Shown piece by piece: positions 1 to 6,529 of a stretch of 14,906 nt of DNA. The notes under the pieces are model-generated. The model saw only the letters and a list, made by a program, of their open reading frames with translations. It was not told the DNA's origin and did not search any database. A program made the position numbers and the translations under genes. Position 1 is the first letter of the stretch. Each line of letters opens with the position of its first letter. This DNA is from an uncultured Bacilli bacterium. GTDB lineage: Bacteria; Bacillota_I; Bacilli_A; RF39; UBA660. Where the stretch lies: assembly GCA_944363655.1 (NCBI GenBank), contig CALVUU010000105.1:1-14906 (forward strand), written 5' to 3'.

Positions 1-1712
1 AAGTATATATATTACCAGTAGTAACAAGTGTAAATGCAAGTACAACATGGAATAGTATAACATTAACACCAAGTGGGACAAATGGAACAAATAATATAGT
101 AAGATATGAATATTCCATAAATAATGGAGCATATCAAACAAATAATGTATTTAGTAATTTAGCAGAAAATACAAATTATACTATCGATGTCAAAGCCATT
201 GATAGTGATGGAAGAGAATCAAATGTATATACATTACAAGTAAGAACAGATACCTATGCATTACCAACGATAAGTATAAGTTCATCAGCAACAACAAATA
301 GTATAACAGTGAGTATTAATGCTACCCCTGGAGATGGAAGTATAGTAAGTTATCATTATTCGAGGGATAATGGAAGTAATTATACAACAACAAGTAGTAA
401 TACTCATACATTTAGTGGACTTACATCAGGAGCAACATATTATTTAAAAGTATATGTAACAGATAGTAATGGAAGAGTGTCAACAGTTGCAACAAGAACG
501 CAAGCAACAACATATGTTAGTCCTAGTGTAAGTAATGTAACAGCAAGCAATATAACAAGTGATAGTGTAACAATAAATGTAAGTGCCAGTGGAGGAAGTA
601 ATAGTATAAGTAGATATTATTATTCAAGTAATAATGGAAGTAGTTGGGTAAATAGTACAAGTAGTAGTTATACATTTACTAATCTATCACCAGGAACACA
701 ATATACATTTAGAGTATATGTAACAGATACAGCAGGACATCAATCAAATCAAAAAAGTGTTAGTGCTACAACAAGTAATCCGACATTGGCAGATACATGT
801 ACAAGTGGTGCAAATTTAGCAAGTTGTATTAAAGAGTTTAATTCTATTGCTGGAGATGGAGTGGATGGTATTTATTATCATGATGAGATTGGAACATTTG
901 GTGCACAAGAAGCAGGGGATAATTCATATCGCTTTAGTGGAGCAAATCCAAACAACTATGTATGCTTTGGAAGTGATGCAGCAAGTTGCCCAGCAGATAA
1001 TCTATACAGAATAATCGGAGTATTTGGAAATCAAGTAAAATTGATAAAAGCAACATATGCCTCAAGTAGTTTGTTGGGAACAGATGGGGCATATCGCTCA
1101 TCATATAATTACTATTGGAATTATAGTATTGGATTTGGCTCAACAAATACATGGAGTGAAAGTGATTTAAATACAGTAAATTTAAATACGAATTATTTGA
1201 ATAATATAGGAAGTACATGGACAAGTAAAATAGCAACAACAAGCTGGAAAGTAGGAGGAAATACTGATGCAAATATAAGATACTATCCAAATGGAACCCC
1301 AAAAAACGCATATAGAAATGAAATAATAAATCCAGTAGAGTCAACAACATATAGTGCAAAAATAGGATTAATGTATGTAAGTGATTATTATTACGGAGCA
1401 AGCCCAACATACTGGAGATACCCAGGATACACAAATAGTAGTAATCCAGATGGAAATGGGAATTCAGGAAGTAGTTATGATTACAGAGCAGCAAAAAGTT
1501 CAAATTGGATGAATACAGGAGTTTCAGAATGGACAATAACCCGCCTTTTGGACATTACGTTTTATGCGTTCTTCGTGTACGATATAGGTTGTGTGGGCAC
1601 CTTCAGCGTTTACGGCAGCTACGCCGTTCGCCCGTCCTTTTATCTGAACTCAGATGTAGAGTTAGAATCTGGAACAGGAACCCAAACCGATCCCTATCGC
1701 ATAAAAATTTAA
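1..1712 (+). CDS. FnIII-repeat surface protein, 3' part, with putative diversified C-terminal domain
   Basis: The reading frame is open from base 3 and enters from upstream, so the gene is 5'-truncated by the window edge; the GTG at 309 is an internal codon, not the start. Three FnIII-like repeats of about 85 residues are visible, at bases 3-260, 261-515 and 516-780. Each has a central Y-x-Y-S-x-N/D-N-G motif and ends in a Y..V.-.D-..G strand pair. From about base 781 a C-terminal domain begins with the markers DNSYRF, NPNNYVCFGS, NLYRIIG, GLMYVSDY, W-TITR, AVRPSFYLN and a final DPYRIKI. The same domain occurs in the gene at 4214-5110. Its last variable part (1539-1649) has codon use unlike the rest of the gene. 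No sortase motif or C-terminal membrane helix is present. By analogy with the gene at 13910 it is probably exported through a TasA/camelysin-like N-terminus (inference). The role is likely adhesion or ligand binding; the exact function is unknown. Confidence 0.85.
   Translation, partial: VYILPVVTSVNASTTWNSITLTPSGTNGTNNIVRYEYSINNGAYQTNNVFSNLAENTNYTIDVKAIDSDGRESNVYTLQVRTDTYALPTISISSSATTNSITVSINATPGDGSIVSYHYSRDNGSNYTTTSSNTHTFSGLTSGATYYLKVYVTDSNGRVSTVATRTQATTYVSPSVSNVTASNITSDSVTINVSASGGSNSISRYYYSSNNGSSWVNSTSSSYTFTNLSPGTQYTFRVYVTDTAGHQSNQKSVSATTSNPTLADTCTSGANLASCIKEFNSIAGDGVDGIYYHDEIGTFGAQEAGDNSYRFSGANPNNYVCFGSDAASCPADNLYRIIGVFGNQVKLIKATYASSSLLGTDGAYRSSYNYYWNYSIGFGSTNTWSESDLNTVNLNTNYLNNIGSTWTSKIATTSWKVGGNTDANIRYYPNGTPKNAYRNEIINPVESTTYSAKIGLMYVSDYYYGASPTYWRYPGYTNSSNPDGNGNSGSSYDYRAAKSSNWMNTGVSEWTITRLLDITFYAFFVYDIGCVGTFSVYGSYAVRPSFYLNSDVELESGTGTQTDPYRIKI
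1539..1649 (+). other. Candidate DGR variable region
   Basis: This is the 3' coding block of the FnIII surface gene. By hand count, bases 1541-1640 contain 52 G+C and only 13 A, inside a gene otherwise dominated by A-rich codons (aca, gga, gta, aga). Of the 37 codons from 1539 to 1649, one ends in A and 18 end in C. Many codons are NNC or NNT (gac, att, ttt, tat, ttc, tac, gat, ggt, tgt, ggc, agc), as expected if AAC/AAT template codons were randomised at adenines. The block ends in the conserved AVRPSFYLN segment, the usual place for a variable region in C-type-lectin-fold DGR targets. The template repeat and reverse transcriptase are not in this window, so the assignment is an inference from composition and position. 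Confidence 0.55.
1642..1655 (+). repeat. Perfect inverted repeat just after the candidate variable region
   Basis: ATCTGA and TCAGAT face each other across AC, giving 6-bp arms, or a 5-bp stem with an AACT loop. It lies about 7 nt after the GC-rich CGCCCGTCC run. Some DGRs need a small hairpin or cruciform directly downstream of the variable region for mutagenic homing, and this has the right position. The stem is short and AT-rich, so chance is a real alternative. Confidence 0.4.
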
Positions 1713-1738
1713 AAAAATGATATTGTTATCATTTTTTT
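1711..1738 (+). terminator. Intrinsic terminator of the FnIII surface gene
   Basis: A 12-bp perfect stem (AAAAAAATGATA, 1711-1722, with TATCATTTTTTT, 1727-1738) closes a TTGT loop and ends in a T run. It overlaps the last bases of the stop codon. The symmetrical A and T flanks mean it could work in both directions. Confidence 0.85.
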
Positions 1739-1774
1739 CTTATCAATTCATAAATTTTACTAAGGAGGAAATTT

Positions 1775-2449
1775 ATGAATTGTATAATACCATTTACTAA
1801 AAATATTAAGTTTAATAGTAATATTAGTGAAATTGTTAGTATATCATTAGAACATGAATATACAGCTAATCCTGGAGAAATACTAGGTAATTTTATTATA
1901 TCGGGGGAATATAAAACTCATGAAGTAAGTGTTAATAAGGAACATTTTGAACATGTATTACCTTTTTCAGTTAATTTAACTTCAAGAATTGATACTAATT
2001 CTGTTGACTTCGCTGTTGAAGATTTTACTTATGAAATTGTTGATAATGATACATTAAAAGTAAATATAGAATATAGTATAAATGCTATAGAAGAAAAAGA
2101 AGATGTGTTTGAACCAGTTGAAGAAAAAGAAACTTTTGATGAAATATTAGATACAATTGATGAAGAATTAGAAGAAGTAAATGAAGAAAGGAACGATGAT
2201 AAAGTGATAGATGTAATAGAAAGTAATGATAAAAATATAACGGAAGAAGAACAAAGTGCTATATTAGATGTTGTTAATGAAAGTGAAGAAACTTTTGTAA
2301 CGTATCATATTCATGTAATGAGTGATACTGATACAATAGATTCTATATGTACAAAATATAATACAACAAAAAATATTTTAGAAGAATATAATGATTTAAG
2401 TACTGTTGCTATCGGAGAAAAAATTATAATACCTGAGGTTAATGAATAG
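1775..2449 (+). CDS. spoVID: SpoVID-like spore coat morphogenetic protein with C-terminal LysM
   Basis: A 224-residue protein. Residues about 5-105 resemble the SpoVID N-terminal domain (VSISLEHE..., then ISGEYK and VLPFSVNLT). Residues about 105-172 are very acidic and low-complexity. Residues about 175-221 form a LysM module (YHIHVMSDTDTIDSICTKYN ... GEKIIIPEV) expected to bind cortex peptidoglycan or precursors. In Bacillus, SpoVID helps the coat encase the forespore; this one is much shorter than the Bacillus protein, mostly in the acidic linker. The start is set by AAGGAGG at 1762-1768, 6 nt before the ATG. Its stop overlaps the next gene by 8 nt, and that gene is a YsxE homologue, the same neighbour as in Bacillus subtilis, which strongly supports the call. 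A mother-cell sigma-E/K promoter is likely but was not confidently identified. Confidence 0.78.
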   Translation: MNCIIPFTKNIKFNSNISEIVSISLEHEYTANPGEILGNFIISGEYKTHEVSVNKEHFEHVLPFSVNLTSRIDTNSVDFAVEDFTYEIVDNDTLKVNIEYSINAIEEKEDVFEPVEEKETFDEILDTIDEELEEVNEERNDDKVIDVIESNDKNITEEEQSAILDVVNESEETFVTYHIHVMSDTDTIDSICTKYNTTKNILEEYNDLSTVAIGEKIIIPEVNE

Positions 2450-3335
2450 AAGCCTAGAAATATTAAAAGCCATATATAAACCATATCGTTATACTTTAAA
2501 AGGAAAAGCAACAATACTTGAAACAACTAGTGGAGATTTTATTATTAAACCAAAGAAAAAAGATATAAGAGAGTTATATAATTATTTAACAAGTCGAGGT
2601 TTTGATAATTTTCCTAAGTTAATTGATGCATCAAGGAAAGATGTCAATGTATTTGAATATGTTGAAAGTATTAGAATGCCTAAAGAACAAATGTGTGATG
2701 ATATAATTGATTTAATAGCTAGTTTACATAATAAAACTAGCTATTTTAAAGAAGTAAGTGAAGATACGTATAAAGCTATATATGAAGATATAAAAAGTAA
2801 TATAAGTTATTTAAAAAATTATTATGATACATTATTTGAAATAGGATTTAATGAAATATATTCATCTCCATCCAATTATCAATTAATGAGAAATTTTTCT
2901 AAAATAAATGCAGCTTTAGATTTTTGTATGCAAGAATTAGATGAATGGTATGAACTTATAAAGGGAGAAACTAAAACGAGAGTTGCAGTAGTTCATAATA
3001 ATTTAAGTCTTGATCATTACTTAAAAGGTAATAAAGAAGTATTAATTAGTTGGGATGATTATTTAATAGATACCCCAATAATAGATTTAGTTAAATTATA
3101 TAAAAAAGAATATTTAAATATAAATTTTTCTGAAATATTAGAAAGATATATGTATAAATTTCCTTTATTAGAATATAAAAAAAAGTTATTATTTATTTTA
3201 ATTACCTTACCACCAGAAATAAAGAAAGAAGAAACAGAGTTACTTCAATGTAGAGAGAATAATAAAGTAATAGATTATGTATTTAAAACAGAAGTTTTAA
3301 TAAGACCATATTATAGTAAAGAAGAAAATAGTTAA
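2442..3335 (+). CDS. ysxE: YsxE/CotS-family spore coat protein (kinase-like fold)
   Basis: A 297-residue protein with the outline of the CotS/YsxE branch of the aminoglycoside-phosphotransferase (APH) superfamily. It has an N-lobe with GDFIIKPKK (residues 31-39), a helical middle, a catalytic-loop-like VVHNNLSLDHYL (183-194), and a WDDYLIDTPIIDL segment (204-216) equivalent to the second metal-binding aspartate region. In canonical APH enzymes the loop reads H-x-D-x-x-x-x-N; here the aspartate position is Asn187, so catalysis is doubtful. The start codon lies inside the end of spoVID (8-nt overlap, with GAGGTT just upstream), giving translational coupling. Coat-associated kinases of this group are linked to spore coat assembly or spore polysaccharides; no substrate can be named here. 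Confidence 0.72.
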   Translation: MNRSLEILKAIYKPYRYTLKGKATILETTSGDFIIKPKKKDIRELYNYLTSRGFDNFPKLIDASRKDVNVFEYVESIRMPKEQMCDDIIDLIASLHNKTSYFKEVSEDTYKAIYEDIKSNISYLKNYYDTLFEIGFNEIYSSPSNYQLMRNFSKINAALDFCMQELDEWYELIKGETKTRVAVVHNNLSLDHYLKGNKEVLISWDDYLIDTPIIDLVKLYKKEYLNINFSEILERYMYKFPLLEYKKKLLFILITLPPEIKKEETELLQCRENNKVIDYVFKTEVLIRPYYSKEENS

Positions 3336-3350
3336 ATTAACTATTTTTTT
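3325..3350 (+). terminator. Intrinsic terminator after ysxE, probably bidirectional
   Basis: AAAATAGTTAA (3325-3335) and TTAACTATTTT (3337-3347) form a perfect inverted repeat ending in a T run to 3350. It includes the ysxE stop codon and lies at the 3' end of the converging minus-strand small gene, so it may serve both. Confidence 0.75.
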
Positions 3351-3531
3351 AATGTGGCCAAATAATACGACATAAAAGAAAGAAAAATAAAAACATTTCT
3401 AAAAGTAAAAGAAAAATATTCCATCTAAAAGGAAAAATAAATGTAATAATTAATTGATAAAAAATAAGAATAGATAAAACAAATAAAAGAATTATTGTAA
3501 AACCTCCGCTGGGTCTTCGGCATGGATACAT
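3349..3531 (-). CDS. Small two-helix membrane protein, function unknown
   Basis: A 60-residue ORF on the minus strand filling the gap between ysxE and the prepilin operon. The N-terminus is short and positively charged (MYPCRRPSGGF); two hydrophobic segments follow at about 12-33 and 38-56, separated by FRW. An AGGTGAT ribosome binding site sits 3 nt before the ATG on the minus strand, which argues for a real gene. The terminator at 3325-3350 would end its transcript. I do not recognise the family. In AT-rich DNA a chance hydrophobic ORF of this size is possible, so the call rests on the ribosome binding site and the otherwise empty interval. Confidence 0.5.
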   Translation of the reverse strand: MYPCRRPSGGFTIILLFVLSILIFYQLIITFIFPFRWNIFLLLLEMFLFFFLLCRIIWPH

Positions 3532-3568
3532 AATATCACCTATAATAGTATATGTATTTTTTTCATGA

Positions 3569-3597
3569 TTGATTTTTAGTGCTTTTTTTGATATATT
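3569..3597 (+). promoter_or_regulatory. Housekeeping-type promoter of the prepilin operon
   Basis: TTGATT (3569-3574) and TATATT (3592-3597) are separated by 17 nt, the ideal spacing for the main sigma factor. The ribosome binding site AAGGAG (3608-3613) and the ATG at 3624 follow closely. The promoter overlaps any start at 3579, which supports choosing 3624. Confidence 0.55.
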
Positions 3598-3623
3598 TAT
3601 ATTATATAAGGAGACTAGAAAAT

Positions 3624-4205
3624 ATGAAAAACAAAGGTTTTGTTATAATAGAAACAATTGTTACAGTAGTAATATTAACTACGTCACTATTATATTTATA
3701 TAATTCTTATAGTACAATAATTAATAGAGAAGAGACACGTTTAAATTATGATGATTTATCTTATATATATCGTACTAATTATATTAGAAATTTTTTAGAA
3801 AGTAATACAAATATTAATGATATTAAAAGATATTCTTTTGATAATACTTATGTAGTTACTTTAAGTTCAGCATTTAGTAGTATGTTTACTCCGGAGCAAA
3901 GGGAAGAAAATATGCAAACTTCTTTAGAAGTTATTTTTAGTAATTTTAATGTAACTAAAATGATTTTAATGGATTCGCAAATGCTTAATGATTGTGATAC
4001 TAATAATGATTCTTTAAAATGTAAAACTTCTATTGAAAATTTAAGTTATAATATGCAAAATTATATAAGATCATTAAGTGATATGACATATGATTATTAT
4101 TTAGTTGTAGAATATTCAGAAAATGGTGAGGATGGACGAATTACTAAATGTACACCCGGTATTAGTACTAATTGTAATTCTTATTACGCCTCTTTAGGAA
4201 TCTAG
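3624..4205 (+). CDS. Prepilin-type (pseudopilin) protein 1
   Basis: A 193-residue protein with a type IV prepilin leader: MKNKG, then F-V-I-I-E with Glu at mature position +5, followed by about 20 hydrophobic residues (TIVTVVILTTSLLYLYNS) and a soluble domain. The G-F junction is where a prepilin peptidase (ComC/PilD type) would cut and N-methylate. The soluble part has no recognised fold; it contains three cysteines in D-C-D...L-K-C-K and T-K-C-T contexts and a fourth in T-N-C-N, possibly forming disulfides outside the cell. The ATG at 3624 is preferred over upstream starts because AAGGAG lies 10 nt before it and the leader then has normal length. It is the first gene of a tight three-gene operon. 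No pilus ATPase or platform gene is nearby, so those must be encoded elsewhere. Confidence 0.78.
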   Translation: MKNKGFVIIETIVTVVILTTSLLYLYNSYSTIINREETRLNYDDLSYIYRTNYIRNFLESNTNINDIKRYSFDNTYVVTLSSAFSSMFTPEQREENMQTSLEVIFSNFNVTKMILMDSQMLNDCDTNNDSLKCKTSIENLSYNMQNYIRSLSDMTYDYYLVVEYSENGEDGRITKCTPGISTNCNSYYASLGI

Positions 4206-4213
4206 GAGGTAGT

Positions 4214-5110
4214 ATGAATAAAAAAGGTTTTATATCAACTTCGGTTGTTTATGCATTTTTTTTAATTATTTTACTTATTTTATTATTTATTGTAAGTAAT
4301 TTAGTAAATAATCGGATTTTATTAAATAGATTTAAAGATGAAGTAAAAGAAGAATTATCTAGTGATAATTTAGCTAGATATTTAGTAAGTCATGGTGAAG
4401 AGTTAGGATTAGTTTATCATGATAATACTTTAAGTAATGGAGCACATGATAATTCTTATCGGTTTGTAGGAAGTAATCCTAATAATTATATTTGTTTTGG
4501 TTCAAGTTCTACAAGTTGTCCAAGTAATAATTTATATCGGATTATTGGAATTATTGATGGAAATATAAAAGTTATAAAAAATACAAGTGTAGGGAATTTA
4601 GCATATAATTCTACTGCTAATAATAATTATAGTTTATCAAGTATATATGTTTATTTAAATGATACTTTTTTGCAAACATTTACTGATCAATGGCGTAATG
4701 CAATTGTAACAAGTAATTGGAGTATCGGAGGATTTAGTAGTACATATATGAGTAATAATGCTTTTAATATTTATAATGTTGAAGTGGGAGATGAAAAAAT
4801 TACTAATGATGTTTCGGCGAATGTGGGTTTAATGTATGTATCTGATTATGCTTATGCAACAGTTACTAGTAATTATAATGGGGTAGTTAGTGGTAATGAA
4901 AATTGGCTTAATAATGGTGCAAATTCATGGTTTATTACGAGATTAAGTAATAATACTAGGGATGCATATTATTTAAGAAGTAATGGTAATATAGCAAATA
5001 GTGTTACAACAAGTGCTTATCAAATTAGACCAACATTTTATTTAAATGGTAGACAAAAATATGCTGGGGGTAATGGAACGCAAGCAAATCCATACAGAAT
5101 CGAGGTGTAA
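4214..5110 (+). CDS. Prepilin-like protein 2 with the surface-protein C-terminal domain
   Basis: A 298-residue protein. Its N-terminus looks like a prepilin (MNKKG, F-I-S-T-S, then a long hydrophobic helix to about residue 30) but lacks the usual Glu at mature +5. From about residue 70 it carries a domain clearly homologous to the C-terminus of the FnIII protein at 1-1712: DNSYRF, NPNNYICFGS, NNLYRIIG, GLMYVSDY, NW-N-G-W-ITR, IRPTFYLN, GNGTQANPYRIEV. The segment matching the putative variable region (bases about 4933-5043) has ordinary AT-rich codons, so it shows no sign of retroelement diversification. GGAGG lies 6 nt before the ATG, and the gene starts 8 nt after the previous stop. A minor pilin or tip protein presenting a binding-type domain is plausible (inference). 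Confidence 0.75.
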   Translation: MNKKGFISTSVVYAFFLIILLILLFIVSNLVNNRILLNRFKDEVKEELSSDNLARYLVSHGEELGLVYHDNTLSNGAHDNSYRFVGSNPNNYICFGSSSTSCPSNNLYRIIGIIDGNIKVIKNTSVGNLAYNSTANNNYSLSSIYVYLNDTFLQTFTDQWRNAIVTSNWSIGGFSSTYMSNNAFNIYNVEVGDEKITNDVSANVGLMYVSDYAYATVTSNYNGVVSGNENWLNNGANSWFITRLSNNTRDAYYLRSNGNIANSVTTSAYQIRPTFYLNGRQKYAGGNGTQANPYRIEV

Positions 5111-5112
5111 GT

Positions 5113-5694
5113 ATGCTTAATAAAAAGGGTGTAACTTTAGCAGAAGTAATAATAAGCATAGCTTTAATATCTGTCGTATTAGTTTTTATGGTAAAGTTAT
5201 TAATTGAACTTAATAATGCTGAAACTAATACGACATATGCTAGTGGTAATCAGATTGTAAGAGCAGAAATTCTTCGGACTATTAATAATGATTTATTAAA
5301 TAAAACATTAGTAAATGTAAGTGATAATAATAGTAATAAAGATAACTTAATGATAACTTTTCGATTTTCTGATAATGCTTATTCGGTTATTAATGCTACA
5401 AAATCGACATTAGATTATAATATTTATAATAGTAGTGGAGTATTACAATCTAATCGTAGTTGGGATTTATTAGATTGTAATATTTATGTTGATGAAGCGA
5501 ATGTCTATTATATGAAAGATCAAAATATTTTTACTATGACAATTGATATTGAGATTCATACAGTAAATGAAAGAAATGATCATGACTTTAATAATCCAAT
5601 AGATGATATAAGTATAAGTTATATTGGTAATTCTGCAAATTTTTCAACGAGTGCATTAAATTGTTTAGGTTATTGTTGTAAAAATGCTTGTTAG
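5113..5694 (+). CDS. Prepilin-type (pseudopilin) protein 3
   Basis: A 193-residue protein with a classic prepilin leader: MLNKKG, then V-T-L-A-E with Glu at +5, and the hydrophobic helix VIISIALISVVLVFMVKLL. The rest is a soluble domain rich in Asn and Ser, ending in a cysteine-containing tail (LNCLGYCCKNAC) that may be disulfide-bonded. It starts 2 nt after the previous stop, and its ribosome binding site (GAGGTG) lies in the end of that gene, so it is the third member of the same operon. The 3' end overlaps the convergent ylbJ by 30 nt. The general class is secure. Whether it belongs to a competence pseudopilus or another type IV filament cannot be told here. Confidence 0.75.
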   Translation: MLNKKGVTLAEVIISIALISVVLVFMVKLLIELNNAETNTTYASGNQIVRAEILRTINNDLLNKTLVNVSDNNSNKDNLMITFRFSDNAYSVINATKSTLDYNIYNSSGVLQSNRSWDLLDCNIYVDEANVYYMKDQNIFTMTIDIEIHTVNERNDHDFNNPIDDISISYIGNSANFSTSALNCLGYCCKNAC

Positions 5695-6489
5695 AATTAT
5701 AGCAATAATTGTTTGATAAATACGACCTTTTAGAAAATATTTATATTCTAAATTTGTTTCATCTAATATACATTTTACTTGGGTATGGATAGAAAATCCT
5801 CCGAAAGAGATAAAAATTATGGCTAATAATTCTTTATAAGTAATAGTACTATTAATAAGAAAGTTTAAGCCTTGAGTCATTTCGATAATTCCCCGTAAGA
5901 AAATATTTAAATTTAAAATATTACTTATAATTAAATAAAAAGTTATGGTGCCTAGAACCATAGTAGTAGTAGACATAGCTTTTTTTATTGATTCTGACAA
6001 ATTAAATGTAACGAAATTATCTTTATGATTATTAATATCTAATCTTTTTTTAAAAATTAAAAATATTATAATATTACTTAGATAATGAATAAACATAAGA
6101 ATTATAGTTTTATTTAAAGAATTAAAAATACTATTTAACATGGTATATAAAAATAAGGGGTTAGCAAAATAAGTAAACATAAGAGTAATATTGGCATTAT
6201 GTTTACTTATTTTGCTTTGTTTATATAAATTGTTTATGATAACAGCAGATGTTGGAGAACCACTTAATAGAGACATTACTAATACATAAATACTAGTATT
6301 TTTAAACATTTTTTCAAAATCTAGGTTAATTAAAGTATCATTTATAATAATCATTATAAAAAGATAAGGAAATACTTTATATAACCAAAGTAAAACAGCA
6401 GTTATACTACTTTCTAAAACAAGGGAATAATTTTTAAAAATTAAAAAAATTAGTATAAGAATTGTCAAATAGATTAATTTTCTTTTCAT
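5665..6489 (-). CDS. ylbJ: YlbJ-like sporulation integral membrane protein
   Basis: A 274-residue polytopic membrane protein. Two family signatures are clear: LLSGSPTSAVIINNLYKQ (residues 74-91), matching the SGYP-x-GA-K segment of YlbJ-type Gate-domain proteins and followed by NANITLMF..NPLF, and GGFSIHTQVKCIL (from residue 230), matching the C-terminal GG-S-H-Q-V segment. Bacillus YlbJ is about 400 residues, so this is a compact version with fewer membrane segments. In Bacillus, ylbJ is needed for normal sporulation. Next to it is ylbL, also a Bacillus neighbour, here divergent with only about 30 bp between starts. The ribosome binding site AAAGGACT lies just upstream of the ATG on the minus strand. 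No transported substrate is evident. Confidence 0.75.
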   Translation of the reverse strand: MKRKLIYLTILILIFLIFKNYSLVLESSITAVLLWLYKVFPYLFIMIIINDTLINLDFEKMFKNTSIYVLVMSLLSGSPTSAVIINNLYKQSKISKHNANITLMFTYFANPLFLYTMLNSIFNSLNKTIILMFIHYLSNIIIFLIFKKRLDINNHKDNFVTFNLSESIKKAMSTTTMVLGTITFYLIISNILNLNIFLRGIIEMTQGLNFLINSTITYKELLAIIFISFGGFSIHTQVKCILDETNLEYKYFLKGRIYQTIIAIILTSIFTTIT

Positions 6490-6504
6490 AACATAGTCCT
6501 TTTT

Positions 6505-6513
6505 TGCTATAAT
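6505..6513 (+). promoter_or_regulatory. Extended -10 promoter for ylbL
   Basis: TGCTATAAT is a perfect extended -10 (TG-N-TATAAT) in the short gap between the divergent ylbJ and ylbL genes. No good -35 is seen; TTTTCA lies 19 nt upstream. A transcript would begin near 6520, leaving almost no leader before ylbL. Confidence 0.55.
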
Positions 6514-6529
6514 TAATTAGGTGATACAA

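Noticed and set aside
309..311. GTG as the start of the left-hand surface protein
   Set aside because: The frame is open and FnIII-like all the way back to base 3, and no ribosome binding site precedes 309; the gene is cut by the window edge.
934..1536. Long open frame on the minus strand opposite the surface gene
   Set aside because: Leu/Tyr/His-rich low-complexity translation, no ribosome binding site and no family features; it mirrors the repetitive codons of the sense gene.
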